Assembly: GCF_014904745.1 (NCBI RefSeq) | Contig: NZ_JACZCS010000023.1 | Coordinates: 124,001 to 188,000, forward strand | DNA length: 64,000 nucleotides | Direction of reading: 5' to 3' | Source of the DNA: Oricola nitratireducens | GTDB taxonomy: Bacteria > Pseudomonadota > Alphaproteobacteria > Rhizobiales > Rhizobiaceae | Shown here: positions 42,664 through 52,680 of the stretch, piece by piece | How the letters are laid out: every line of letters starts with the position of its first letter | Position numbering within the stretch: position 1 is the first letter of the stretch | Notes under the pieces: generated by a model | What the model was told of the DNA's origin: nothing | Seen by the model: the letters and a program-made list of their open reading frames with translations, nothing else | Databases searched by the model: none | Made by a program: the position numbers and the translations under genes

Positions 42664-45600
42664 GTGATACTCGGCGGTCTCGTCGCACTGGCGCTGATCA
42701 CCGCCCTGGTGGCTCCCTATTTCATCAACTGGAGCGAATATCGCAGCGCGTTCGAACGCGAGGCGACGCGCATCCTGGGCGAGAAGGTGACGGTGACCGG
42801 CGATGCGACGGCGCGGTTGCTGCCGTTTCCCTCGGTCACCTTCGAGCATGTGCTGGTCGGCGATCCGGACCATCCGCTGGTCGTCGCCGACCGGTTTTCG
42901 ATGGACGCGGAACTGGCGCCCTTTCTCTCGGGCGAAGTGCTGATCTTCGACATGCGGCTGGTCAATCCGACCATCACGCTCGATCTCGACGAACGCGGCC
43001 TGCCGGACTGGCCGCTGCCGGAGAACAGCCCGGTCAGCCCGGCGCAGGTGACGCTGGAAAACGCCCGCGTCATCAATGCGAAAATGGTGCTGCATGACCG
43101 GGTTGCCGGGCGCGACTGGCGCCTCGACGGTTTCAACGCGTCGGTTTCCGCCGAAAGTCTCTTCGGCCCTTACCGCATCGCCGGCTCGACCCGGCTGAAC
43201 GACACGCCGCTCGATTTCCGCGTCAACACGGGCGGGCTTTCGAAGGACGGGTTCTCGCTGCGCACCGCGCTGCAACTGCCGTCGGCGGGTATCGAGCTCA
43301 GCACGGAAGGACGTGTCGCCGAACCGAAGACGGCCGATGCGAGCCCTTATAACGGCACGTTCACGGTGCGGCCGCTGAAACCCGCCGCCGACAGCCGCTA
43401 TGTCGTCGAAGGCAAGTTCGCGGCGTCGCCGCGCGCCGTCGATGTCGCCGAATACCGGGCCGAGTTCGGGTCGCAGGACGATCCCTATGTCGTCACCGGC
43501 ACGGCGGGGGTCACCGGCGGCGCCGAACCGCGCTACCGCGTCGACGTCAAGGGGACGCAGGTGACGCTTCCCGAGGACAAGGCGGCGACCGGTCTGCCGC
43601 CGGCGGCGGGGGGCGGGATACTGTCCGTTTCCGACCGGCTGGCGCTGGTGCAATCGACGCTTTCGACGCTGCCGTTCCCGCCGATCCCCGGCAGCATCAA
43701 TGTCGATCTCCCGGCCATTGTCGCCGGCGACACCAGCATCCGCGAGATCAAGCTTGCGGCGTCGCCGGACGAAAGCGGCGGCGCGGCGTCGCGGCGGCGC
43801 TGGAAGGTGTCGCGCTTTACGGCGCAGCTGCCGGGGCGGACGACCGTCGAGGCGGACGGCGTGCTGCAACTGCCGCTGGCCAAGGGGAGCGAAGCGGAGA
43901 GACAGGCCGGATTTTCGGGCAATCTTCTGGTCGCCTCGCGGCAGCCGTCGGGGCTCGCGACGTGGCTGACGGGCACGGCGGACGAACCGATCCGCAAGCT
44001 CGCCAATGCCGGTTTTGCGGCGCGCGTCGACATCACGCCGGTGCGCCAGCAGGTCGACGATCTGGAGGTGATCCTCGGGCCGGCGCGCCTGCGCGGTTCG
44101 CTGGTGCGCGTCTCCGACCCGGCGCGGCGCTCGACGCTGGACGTGAAGCTGTCGGGCGAGGCGCTGGATTTCGACGCGCTGGAGGCGCTGTCGGCGGTGT
44201 TCGTCGGCAAGGACGGCGCGGCGCGGTTTGCCGATCATGACCTCGATATCGCGCTCGACCTGAAGGAGCCGGATATTCGCGGCGTGAAGCTCGGAACGCT
44301 GGAAGCCTCGATCCGCTCGCGCGACACCAAGACGGAGATCGACCGGCTTTCGGTGACCGGGCTCTATGGCGCGTCGGTCTCGGCGACGGCGAGTCTTGCG
44401 CGCAAAAAGGACGGCATGCATGCCGATGTCGACGCCACGGTCGTCGCGGGCGACGGCGCGCAACTGATCGAGGGGCTGTCGCAGCGGTTTCCCGGCGCGG
44501 GACCGCTGGCGAAGCTTGCCGGCATCGCTGCCGGCGACAGCGCCGCCTTCTCCGACACGCGGCTCGATGTCGTCGGGTCCGTCGTCTTCGAAAAGACGCT
44601 GTCCGGCGAGGCGAGCCTCAGCGTTTCCGGTGAGACGGGCGGGACGAAACTGTCGATCACCAGCACCGCAAACGGCAGCGTCGAGAAGCCGGAGGAAGCC
44701 AAGGTCATCCTCAACGCGTCATTGGACAACCCTGTTGCCGAGCAGATGTTCGCGCAGGCCGGGCTGAGCAGCATTCCCGCCGAGAGCGCCGGCGCGATGC
44801 GGGTCGAAGCCAATGTCAATGGCAGCCTGTTTTCGGGCATGAGGACCAACATCAAGATCACCGGCGAGGACATGATCACGCATCTCGATGGCGTGACGAC
44901 CACGGACATCCTGTCGACCGGCTTCACCGGCCAGTTGCAGGTGGAGAGCGGCGACATCGAACCATGGCTGCTGTCGCTCGGATACGGGCTGCCGGGCATG
45001 GGGCTCGGCACGACGACCGACATTTCCGCATCGGCGTCCTGGCGCAGCGGCAAGGCCGTGCTGCGCCAGATCGACGCCGTGCTGAACGGCAACCGGGTCA
45101 CCGGCGACCTGACCGTCGACGCGACCGGGGAGGTTCCCACGGTGCGCGGCGATCTGGCGTTCGAGTATCTCGATGCCGGCGAACTCTATTCGGTGATTTC
45201 CGGCGATCCGTCCGCTGCGATCTTCGACATCGACACGGGCGGCCTGCTGCAACAGGAATTCGGTCCGCCGATCCTGGCGGGCAACGATGTCGAGGTCGGG
45301 GTGAAGGCCGGCGAGGTGTCGCTGCCGGCCGGAAACGAAAGCCTCAGGGACCTCACGGGCACGCTGGTCTATCGCGACGGCGGGATGGCGCTGCGCGGCA
45401 TCGAGGCGACGTTCGGCGGCGGCACGATCAGTGGCCTTGCAGGCGCGCAGAACAATGACGGGCTGATGATCCTCAATGTCCAGATCGCGGCCAAGGGCGT
45501 CAGCGTCGACGCGCTGGTTCCGCCGGTGGCGCCGGTGATCGCGGGCGCGACCGATCTGGCGCTGCAGCTGACCGGCAGCGGTCGCAGCAATGCGGCGCTT

Positions 45601-46410
45601 CTGTCGTCGCTGAGCGGATCGGGGGTGCTTTCGACCGGGCCGCTGACGGTGACGGGTCTCAACGCCGAGGGCTTCGCGCCGATGATCGCGCGCGCCGACG
45701 CGATCGGATACGAAATCAAGGCCGAGCAGATGAAGGCGCTTGCCGACGACGCGTTCCTGGCGGGGACGTCGGTGCTGCCGGCCGCCGACTATCCGGTGTC
45801 GGTGGCAAACGGCACGGTGCGGATCGCCAACGCGACGGCACGGACCGGTGCGATGTCGCTGAGCGCCGATGCGGGCGTGAACCTTTTGACGGGAGCGATT
45901 TCGGGCAAGGCGCGTGTCGACTTCGATCCGGGCGAGGAGGCCATTGCCGGTCCGCAGCCGGAACTGGCGCTGGCGTTCGCGTCGAACGCGGAAGGCGGTT
46001 TCGACGTCACGCGCAATTACGAGGCGGTGACGGGCTACCTGACGCAGCGCGCGCTGGAGAAGGAACAGGCGCGCGTCGAGGCGCTGCAGGCGCGGCTGCT
46101 CGAAAGGCAGCGGCTCCGCCGCGAGGTGCAGCTGTTCAAATACCGCAAGCGCATGCGGCTACAGTCGATGGAAGAGGCGCGGCTGCGCTCGCTCGAGGAC
46201 GAGCGCACGGCGGCGCGCGCGGCGGCGGCGGAAGAGGCGGCACGGCGTCTTTCCGAAGGTGGCGACGGACGCCCCGCGAACGGCGCGGCCACCGGTGGAA
46301 CCGGAACGGCCGACCAGGATCTGACGATCCCGGGGATCATCGACATGGAACGGCTGAACGACGCCTTGAACCAGGGCATCATCCGGCGCGATCTGCAGCC
46401 GGTTCAGTGA
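42664..46410 (+). CDS. AsmA-family protein
   Basis: A very long (1248-residue) envelope protein with one N-terminal membrane anchor (ILGGLVALALITALVAPYF, about 2-20) and the AsmA domain starting NWSEYRSAFEREATRILGEKV. The rest is a beta-rich periplasmic repeat fold like the lipid-transfer AsmA/TamB group, ending in a charged coiled-coil (about 1130-1195: EKEQARVEALQARLLERQR). It is likely involved in outer-membrane or lipid homeostasis. The GTG at 42664 is a standard start, but an in-frame CTG at 42649 has GGAG at the right spacing and gives the ARLFVILGG start usual in homologs. It overlaps the convergent RHH gene by 7 bp. Confidence 0.9.
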   Translation: MILGGLVALALITALVAPYFINWSEYRSAFEREATRILGEKVTVTGDATARLLPFPSVTFEHVLVGDPDHPLVVADRFSMDAELAPFLSGEVLIFDMRLVNPTITLDLDERGLPDWPLPENSPVSPAQVTLENARVINAKMVLHDRVAGRDWRLDGFNASVSAESLFGPYRIAGSTRLNDTPLDFRVNTGGLSKDGFSLRTALQLPSAGIELSTEGRVAEPKTADASPYNGTFTVRPLKPAADSRYVVEGKFAASPRAVDVAEYRAEFGSQDDPYVVTGTAGVTGGAEPRYRVDVKGTQVTLPEDKAATGLPPAAGGGILSVSDRLALVQSTLSTLPFPPIPGSINVDLPAIVAGDTSIREIKLAASPDESGGAASRRRWKVSRFTAQLPGRTTVEADGVLQLPLAKGSEAERQAGFSGNLLVASRQPSGLATWLTGTADEPIRKLANAGFAARVDITPVRQQVDDLEVILGPARLRGSLVRVSDPARRSTLDVKLSGEALDFDALEALSAVFVGKDGAARFADHDLDIALDLKEPDIRGVKLGTLEASIRSRDTKTEIDRLSVTGLYGASVSATASLARKKDGMHADVDATVVAGDGAQLIEGLSQRFPGAGPLAKLAGIAAGDSAAFSDTRLDVVGSVVFEKTLSGEASLSVSGETGGTKLSITSTANGSVEKPEEAKVILNASLDNPVAEQMFAQAGLSSIPAESAGAMRVEANVNGSLFSGMRTNIKITGEDMITHLDGVTTTDILSTGFTGQLQVESGDIEPWLLSLGYGLPGMGLGTTTDISASASWRSGKAVLRQIDAVLNGNRVTGDLTVDATGEVPTVRGDLAFEYLDAGELYSVISGDPSAAIFDIDTGGLLQQEFGPPILAGNDVEVGVKAGEVSLPAGNESLRDLTGTLVYRDGGMALRGIEATFGGGTISGLAGAQNNDGLMILNVQIAAKGVSVDALVPPVAPVIAGATDLALQLTGSGRSNAALLSSLSGSGVLSTGPLTVTGLNAEGFAPMIARADAIGYEIKAEQMKALADDAFLAGTSVLPAADYPVSVANGTVRIANATARTGAMSLSADAGVNLLTGAISGKARVDFDPGEEAIAGPQPELALAFASNAEGGFDVTRNYEAVTGYLTQRALEKEQARVEALQARLLERQRLRREVQLFKYRKRMRLQSMEEARLRSLEDERTAARAAAAEEAARRLSEGGDGRPANGAATGGTGTADQDLTIPGIIDMERLNDALNQGIIRRDLQPVQ

Positions 46411-46634
46411 GTGGCGCCTGGGCGGCCGGCAAGCGCCTCGTTCAGCACGAAGACACGCAAGGCCGAAGAGAGGTTGGAGTCGCGCGGCTTGGTCTCGTCG
46501 ATCTCGGCGATCAGCGCGGCCAGCGACCGGCCGGACCGCGCGGCGCTCTGCCTGAGCAGCGTCAGGAATTCGTCCTCGATGGAAAAGGAGGTGCGGTGGC
46601 CGGAAATCGTGACCGAGTGCTTGCGGACGGCCAT
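46404..46634 (-). CDS. Ribbon-helix-helix domain protein
   Basis: A 76-residue protein of the RHH_4 type. The strand KHSVTISGHRTSFSIEDEFL and helices LLRQSAARSGRSLAALIAEID fit the ribbon-helix-helix fold, so it may bind DNA as a dimer, although these small alphaproteobacterial proteins are uncharacterised. It starts 15 bp after the sspB stop on the same strand and is likely co-transcribed with it. Its last 7 bp overlap the end of the AsmA gene. Confidence 0.85.
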   Translation of the reverse strand: MAVRKHSVTISGHRTSFSIEDEFLTLLRQSAARSGRSLAALIAEIDETKPRDSNLSSALRVFVLNEALAGRPGATH

Positions 46635-46649
46635 CAGGCGGTCCTGGCC

Positions 46650-47198
46650 CTACTTGTTCTTCCTGAAGGAATCGAGCGAGACGACATCGGCGCCGCCGTT
46701 CGGCGTCTCGTCCCCGTCTTCGTCCTCTTCCTTTTCCGCCTTGGCCTTCTTGCGCGCCGGGGCGGGGATCTTGGCAGGCTCGGCGTCCGGGACCTCGTCC
46801 GCGCCGGCGGCGGCTTCGGGCACGGCACTCAGCGTGTCGGAATTCTCGACGTCGAATTCGAGCTCGAAATTGACTGAGGGATCGTAGAAACCGCGGATCG
46901 CGGAATAGGGCACATGCAGCTTCTCGGGAACGTCGGAGAAGGACAGGCCGACATCGAAGGCGGTCTCGGTGACGTCGAGGTCCCAGAACTGGTGCTGCAG
47001 CACGATCGTCATCTGCTCGGGATACTGCTCGCGCATCCGGTTGGAGACCTTCACGCCGGGCGCATTGGTGACGAATGTGATGAAGAAATGGTGGTTGCCG
47101 GGCAGGCCCGTCTTGGCGACTTCCGTCAAAACCTTGCGAATCACGCCACGCAGAGCATTCTGCACGAGAATGTCATAGCGGATCATGTCTTCGGTCAT
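46650..47198 (-). CDS. sspB: SspB-family ClpXP adaptor
   Basis: A 182-residue alpha-type SspB, which tethers ssrA-tagged proteins to ClpXP for degradation. The folded part (about 1-115) has IRYDILVQNALRGVIRKVL, HFFITFVTNAPGV, YPEQMTIVLQHQFWDL and VPYSAIRGFYDPSVNFEL. After it comes an acidic/Lys-rich linker (about 125-168) and a short C-terminal motif, VVSLDSFRKNK, which is the expected ClpX-binding tail. I chose the ATG at 47198 because GGGAAA lies upstream. The tmRNA gene that makes its substrate tag lies 127 bp upstream on the same strand. Confidence 0.92.
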   Translation of the reverse strand: MTEDMIRYDILVQNALRGVIRKVLTEVAKTGLPGNHHFFITFVTNAPGVKVSNRMREQYPEQMTIVLQHQFWDLDVTETAFDVGLSFSDVPEKLHVPYSAIRGFYDPSVNFELEFDVENSDTLSAVPEAAAGADEVPDAEPAKIPAPARKKAKAEKEEDEDGDETPNGGADVVSLDSFRKNK

Positions 47199-47324
47199 CG
47201 GTTTCCCAGCCCTTCGGGAGATTGCGTCTTTCCGCTCCATGATGTGCTTTTTTCGCGGCGGCAGGTCAAGGGGCTTGGCGCGTCGTTGTGCCCGACGGAC
47301 AAGGCTAATTGATGGCTGTGGAGG

Positions 47325-47663
47325 GAAAGTGGAGGCTTCTGTTGCCAGGTGCCTCCGAACCCCGCCTAGAAGTGCAACCCTCTAGGACTTAATTTGAAGC
47401 TGTCGAACCGCCATTAGGCAGCGAGACGTGCCTCTGCATAGTTGTCGTTTGCAACTACTAGATTGACCCGATAACGGTGGTATCATACCGGACAAAAGAA
47501 CGATCTTTACACCCTCGTCGATCCTGTTTCGCCCCCATCACAAGCGGTTCGTAAGGTTCCTCTTTGGACCAGGAACCGTTTGTGGTGGAGGCGCCGGGTA
47601 CCGCCCCCGGGTCCGAATGGTTTATTGCATCGCCAGTTTATTGTCATAGCCGGTTGCCCGACA
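47325..47663 (-). ncRNA. ssrA: tmRNA, circularly permuted alphaproteobacterial type
   Basis: Read on the minus strand, the tag codons at 47452-47417 give ANDNYAEARLAA, followed by TAA at 47416-47414. Upstream, GGGGGCGAAACAGGATCGAC (about 47538-47519) is the tRNA-like 5' part. Before that, the 3' acceptor end CGCCTCCACCA lies at about 47590-47580, so the 3' half precedes the 5' half, as in permuted two-piece tmRNAs. GGGGGCG pairs with CGCCTCC to form the acceptor stem. The intervening loop (about 47540-47579) has a GGTTCC/GGAACC hairpin. Ends are approximate: the 5' end follows the promoter, and the 3' end is set just past a GGAGGC/GCCTCC hairpin. Confidence 0.93.
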
Positions 47664-47669
47664 ATTCCA

Positions 47670-47698
47670 GATATAGGTGGTTTCATCTTGGATTACAA
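47670..47698 (-). promoter_or_regulatory. Sigma-70 type promoter of ssrA
   Basis: On the minus strand, TTGTAA (47698-47693), 17 bp, then TATATC (47675-47670), a good housekeeping promoter that predicts transcription starting near 47663, just before the tmRNA acceptor half. Confidence 0.6.
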
Positions 47699-47811
47699 AG
47701 GGTCGGCTTGACTTTGCGGTGCCCGTCCTGAAGATTTTCGACAAGAACCGGGGCGCTGTTTCCGGCGAAGATGTTTTCACTGAAAATCGTTTGCACGGGA
47801 AGGAAACAGGA

Positions 47812-48123
47812 ATGAGCGAATATCTCGAGGACGTGCAGCGTTACGACGCGAACGCCGACGAGGCGGCCGTTAAAAAGATCGTCAGCCATCTCGGCATCGC
47901 CCTGCGCAGCCGCGATTCCTCGCTGGTGTCATGCTCGGATCCGAGCGAACTGGCGCGGGTGCGCGAAAAATGGTGCGAGAAGAAGCTCGGCAGCACGAAT
48001 GACGCGGCCTCCGACGAGGTGATCGCGAAGGTTTGCGCGGAAATGAGCGGCGATCGGAATAAAAACCGCGTCACCTTCTACTATCTCGTCGCAAAGCACA
48101 TGGGCAAACTCGGCGATCTCTGA
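47812..48123 (+). CDS. DUF2853 family protein
   Basis: A 103-residue soluble helical protein matching the DUF2853 pattern: MSEYLEDVQRYDANADEAAV, then KKIVSHLGIALRSRDSSLVSCSDPSEL (in pieces), and the conserved end DRNKNRVTFYYLVAKHMGKL. No function is known for the family. The ATG at 47812 has AAGGAAACAGGA upstream; a longer in-frame frame upstream would overlap the ssrA promoter. It is followed by its own terminator. Confidence 0.88.
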   Translation: MSEYLEDVQRYDANADEAAVKKIVSHLGIALRSRDSSLVSCSDPSELARVREKWCEKKLGSTNDAASDEVIAKVCAEMSGDRNKNRVTFYYLVAKHMGKLGDL

Positions 48124-48144
48124 TCGCCCGCAATGACGGACAGA

Positions 48145-48174
48145 GCCTTCGCCGCGACGCGGCGAGGGCTTTTT
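48145..48174 (+). terminator. Intrinsic terminator after the DUF2853 gene
   Basis: Stem GCCTTCGCCGC with loop GAC and GCGGCGAGGGC, then five T. It lies about 22 bp past the stop and separates this gene from thyA. Confidence 0.85.
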
Positions 48175-48235
48175 CCTTGTGAGTGGCGGATTCTTCCGCG
48201 TGGACGAAACCGCCGGAATCGTGTCTCCTGACCGC

Positions 48236-49030
48236 ATGAAGCAGTATCTCGATTTCATGCGCCACGTGATGGAGACCGGCAGCGACCGCGGCGACCGGAC
48301 GGGAACCGGCACGCGCTCGGTGTTCGGCTACCAGATGCGCTTCGATCTGTCCGAGGGTTTTCCGCTCCTGACGACGAAGAAACTGCACCTGCGCTCGATC
48401 ATCTACGAGTTGCTGTGGTTCCTGCGCGGCGACACAAACATCGCATGGCTGAAGGAAAACGGCGTGTCGATCTGGGACGAGTGGGCCGACGAGAATGGCG
48501 ATCTCGGCCCGGTCTACGGCTACCAGTGGCGGTCATGGCCGAAGCCGGACGGCGGGCATGTCGACCAGATCGCCAAGCTGGTCGAGGGGATCAGGACCAA
48601 TCCCTATTCGCGCCGCCACATCGTCTCGGCGTGGAACCCGGCGCTGGTCGACGAGATGGCGCTGCCGCCGTGCCACTGCCTGTTCCAGTTCTACGTCTCC
48701 GACGGGAAACTGTCGTGCCAGCTCTACCAGCGCTCGGCCGACATCTTCCTCGGCGTGCCGTTCAACATCGCCTCCTATGCGCTGTTGACGCACATGGTGG
48801 CCGAGGTCTGCGGGCTGTTGCCGGGCGACTTCGTGCACACGTTTGGCGACGCGCATCTCTATTCGAACCATTTCGAGCAGGCGAAAACGCAATTGTCTCG
48901 CGATCCGCGGCCGCTGCCGTTCCTGAAGATCGGCCGCAAGGCGAGCGATCTGACCGATTTCCGGTTCGAGGATTTCGAGATCGTCGGCTACGAGCCGCAT
49001 CCGCATATCAAGGCGCCGGTGGCGGTATGA
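48236..49030 (+). CDS. thyA: Thymidylate synthase ThyA
   Basis: A 264-residue enzyme that methylates dUMP to dTMP with methylene-tetrahydrofolate. The catalytic Cys146 is in [10 protein letters not shown], the dUMP phosphate Args in [11 protein letters not shown] (about 125-135), [18 protein letters not shown] follows, and the C-terminus ends IKAPVAV, as in E. coli-type enzymes. The ATG at 48236 gives the usual length. Its stop overlaps the next gene by 4 bp (ATGA), so it is the first gene of a three-gene operon that ends with folA, which regenerates the folate it consumes. Confidence 0.97.
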   Translation: MKQYLDFMRHVMETGSDRGDRTGTGTRSVFGYQMRFDLSEGFPLLTTKKLHLRSIIYELLWFLRGDTNIAWLKENGVSIWDEWADENGDLGPVYGYQWRSWPKPDGGHVDQIAKLVEGIRTNPYSRRHIVSAWNPALVDEMALPPCHCLFQFYVSDGKLSCQLYQRSADIFLGVPFNIASYALLTHMVAEVCGLLPGDFVHTFGDAHLYSNHFEQAKTQLSRDPRPLPFLKIGRKASDLTDFRFEDFEIVGYEPHPHIKAPVAV

Positions 49031-50028
49031 GCCGGGGTTTGCGCGCGACGGCGGCCCTTGCGCTGGCCCTGCTTGCCGAGTCTCCGGCTCTCGCCAACGA
49101 CACGTCGGCGGAACTTGGCGCGGGCGGCCTCGTCTATGCGCGCAGCGACGTCGTTTCGATCGCCAGCGAGACGCTGTTCCTGTCGATGGACAAGGTCAGT
49201 GTCGACTATGTCTTCCAAAACCATGCGGACCACGATGTCGAAACGGTCGTCGCCTTTCCGATGCCCGATATCGAGCTCGGTCCGGACGCCAATATCGCGA
49301 TCCCGCAGATGGACGACAATTTCCTCGGATTTTCGGTCGTCGCCGACGGCCAGGCGATCCGGCCGCAGTTGCAGCAGCGGGCTTACGCCGCCGGCGTCGA
49401 CGTGACCGACGTGCTGGAGGCGGCCGGCCTGCCGGTCTCGCCGCTCGCCTATTACAATGGCGACATGAAGCTCGCCGAGCTGCCACAGGAGACGCTTGCC
49501 GACATGGTTTCGCGCGGCATCTTCATGGCGGATACCGACGCGGCGAGCGGGCGCTATGTCGACCCGATCGAGCCGGCCTGGACGCTGAAATCGGCATACT
49601 GGTGGCGGATGACGTTTCCGGCAAACGCCGATCTCGCGGTTCACCATGACTACACGCCGTCGGTCGGCGGCACGGTCGGCGTCTATTTCATGGACAATGC
49701 CGAGACCGCGGCGGACTACGCGCATCGCTACTGCACGGATGCGTCCTTCGTGAGGGGCATCGAAAAGCGCCAGAAGGCGGCTGTGGCGAAGGGCGGCTAC
49801 GGCTACCAGGAGCGGTGGCTGTCCTATGTGCTGACGACGGGCGGCAACTGGGCCGGGTCGATCGGCCATTTCAGGCTGATCATCGACAAGGGCTCGACCG
49901 ACAATCTCGTCTCGTTCTGCGGCGACGGGGTGAAAAAGACCGGGCCGACGCGGTTCGAGATGGAGAAGACGGATTTCTGGCCGACACGCGATCTCGACAT
50001 CCTGTTCGCGGTGTCGGTGGACCAGTGA
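49027..50028 (+). CDS. DUF4424 family exported protein
   Basis: A 333-residue exported protein of a family with no assigned function. The signal peptide ends near PALAND (about residue 24). The mature part starts with [32 protein letters not shown] (in pieces) and [24 protein letters not shown], the pattern of DUF4424. It is probably beta-rich and periplasmic. It sits between thyA and folA with 4-bp overlaps on both sides, so it is translated with them, although an exported protein has no clear part in folate metabolism. Confidence 0.88.
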   Translation: MSRGLRATAALALALLAESPALANDTSAELGAGGLVYARSDVVSIASETLFLSMDKVSVDYVFQNHADHDVETVVAFPMPDIELGPDANIAIPQMDDNFLGFSVVADGQAIRPQLQQRAYAAGVDVTDVLEAAGLPVSPLAYYNGDMKLAELPQETLADMVSRGIFMADTDAASGRYVDPIEPAWTLKSAYWWRMTFPANADLAVHHDYTPSVGGTVGVYFMDNAETAADYAHRYCTDASFVRGIEKRQKAAVAKGGYGYQERWLSYVLTTGGNWAGSIGHFRLIIDKGSTDNLVSFCGDGVKKTGPTRFEMEKTDFWPTRDLDILFAVSVDQ

Positions 50029-50579
50029 GCACGCTTCATCCCATCGTTTCGCTGATCGTCGCAGTCTCGCAGAACGGGACGATCGGACGTAACGGGGACA
50101 TGCCGTGGCGGCTGTCGTCCGACCTGAAGCGCTTCAAGGCGCTGACGATGGGCAGCCCCGTCATCATGGGGCGCAAGACCTTCGAGAGCATCGGCAAGCC
50201 GCTGCCGGGCCGGCTCAACATCGTCGTGACGCGCAATTACGACTGGTCGGCCGACGGCGTCATGCGGGTCGGCTCGCTCGACTCGGCGATCGAACTGGCC
50301 ACCGCCTGGCTGGAAAGCGCCGAGCCGGACCCGGAGCATCCCGACGAACCGCTCGCCGACGAGATCTTCATCATCGGCGGCGGCGAGATTTACGCCCAGG
50401 CGGTCGGCATCGCCGACATGCTCTATGTCACGCATGTGCTGGCCGAAGTCGACGGCGACACCGGATTTCCGGAGATCGATCCAGCCGTGTGGGAGCGGAT
50501 CGAGGCGGAGGACGTTCCCGCCGGCGAAAAGGACAGCCACCCGACGCGGTTCACTGTCTATGAGCGGCGCGCGGCATAG
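50025..50579 (+). CDS. folA: Dihydrofolate reductase
   Basis: A 184-residue enzyme that reduces dihydrofolate with NADPH. N-terminal PIVSLIVAVSQNGTIGRNGDMPWRLSSDLKRFKALT (in pieces) holds the MPW motif and the active Asp in DLKRF. VIMGRKTFESIGKPLPGRLNIVVTR and IFIIGGGEIYAQA complete the fold. It carries an extra loop of about 12 residues rich in Glu/Pro (ESAEPDPEHPDEP). The GTG start overlaps the DUF4424 stop. It is the last gene of the thyA operon. Confidence 0.96.
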   Translation: MSTLHPIVSLIVAVSQNGTIGRNGDMPWRLSSDLKRFKALTMGSPVIMGRKTFESIGKPLPGRLNIVVTRNYDWSADGVMRVGSLDSAIELATAWLESAEPDPEHPDEPLADEIFIIGGGEIYAQAVGIADMLYVTHVLAEVDGDTGFPEIDPAVWERIEAEDVPAGEKDSHPTRFTVYERRAA

Positions 50580-50621
50580 GCCGGCGCAGGGCGCGAAAGC
50601 ACCGGTATAAGTTTTTTGTCG

Positions 50622-50642
50622 GAGTCTTTCATTTTGAGACTC
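50622..50642. promoter_or_regulatory. Inverted repeat upstream of ligAB
   Basis: GAGTCT-N9-AGACTC lies about 130 bp before ligA. It contains a TCT-N9-AGA core that fits the T-N11-A pattern bound by LysR-type regulators. No LysR gene is adjacent, so the regulator would be elsewhere. Confidence 0.4.
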
Positions 50643-50774
50643 GGACCTTTTCTTCCCCAAATTATGAACTATTGATGCATCTTCAGACGGGCAATGCGCG
50701 GCAACAGCCCAAAGCCGACCGGTTTCCCGGACCCGGGAGCGGCCGTCGGCATCCGGAGGAAAAGGAGACAGCCC

Positions 50775-52021
<1,247 letters not shown>

Positions 52022-52096
52022 GGCCTGTTGCCGGGCCGACCGGGCGGTCGGAGGCGGCAATCACGGCCAGGATCAGCGCCTCAGGGGCGTCAGGTG

Positions 52097-52128
52097 GTGC
52101 GGCGGATGTGAAATCCGCCGCACTTTTT
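52097..52128 (+). terminator. Intrinsic terminator of ligAB
   Basis: A perfect 11-bp stem, GTGCGGCGGAT-GTGAA-ATCCGCCGCAC, then five T. It lies 75 bp after the ligB stop and just before the convergent NHLP-like gene end. Confidence 0.92.
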
Positions 52129-52132
52129 CAGG

Positions 52133-52597
52133 CTACAAAGATTCGAGCGGCAGTCCCTTTGCCATGGCCGCCGCCTGCGCATCCGCAGGGAGCGGAGGCC
52201 TCCAGCTCGTCGCGGGATCGCGGCCCACGCTTTCATCGATGAAAGCATTGTCGAACGTGATGTTCACGTTTTGCCACACGTCCTTGTATTCTTCCGGAAG
52301 GAATTTCTTCACAACGAACAAGGTCGGCCGCCGATCGCCGAAGGCGGATCGCTGAATCAGCATCCCTTCCGGCCGGTGTATCCCGCGCTCGGCCAGCGCT
52401 TCGTCGTTCAACAGGACGTCGAAGACGAATTGCGGGCGATCATTCGGGTGCAGTGACGACATTTCTTCCATCAAGCGACGGAATTCGGGCGTGGTCACGA
52501 AACCGATGATGTCATCGTAGTTGGAACGCATGACGCGCGCGAGTTCGGCCTGCTCATATGCAAGGCCATCATATCCCGAATAGGGTAATTTCGGCAT
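52133..52597 (-). CDS. NHLP-like leader-domain protein B
   Basis: A 154-residue protein of no named family. Residues 30-97 (IIGFVTTPEFRRLMEEM ... LLNDEALAERGIHRPEGML ... RSAFGDRRPTLFVV) align with residues 40-108 of the neighbouring protein and follow the nitrile-hydratase-leader-peptide (NHLP) plan: a PEFR helix, a short helix ending in a glycine, then a pro-acidic turn and strands. After it comes a tail (98-154) with DVWQNVNITFDNAFIDE and SWRPPLPADA. No catalytic motif is visible. The ATG at 52597 has GGGAGAG upstream. It lies 83 bp downstream of the Cys-tailed paralog on the same strand, so they are likely co-transcribed. Confidence 0.7.
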   Translation of the reverse strand: MPKLPYSGYDGLAYEQAELARVMRSNYDDIIGFVTTPEFRRLMEEMSSLHPNDRPQFVFDVLLNDEALAERGIHRPEGMLIQRSAFGDRRPTLFVVKKFLPEEYKDVWQNVNITFDNAFIDESVGRDPATSWRPPLPADAQAAAMAKGLPLESL

Positions 52598-52680
52598 CTT
52601 TCTCTCCCTTGAAAGAGACGCTTGGCGGCGGGGCAGTGACATGCACCGCCGTCGTTGCACGTTTCGAAAAGCAGGACTTT

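Noticed and set aside
41725-44463. A 912-residue open frame on the minus strand over the dehydrogenase and AsmA genes
   Set aside because: It is Arg/Asp/His-rich without domains, lies antisense to two well-supported genes, and is a typical GC-rich shadow.
47199-47811. Empty intergenic space or a tRNA
   Set aside because: The acceptor stem and CCA end belong to the permuted tmRNA, as shown by the tag frame; there is no anticodon arm.
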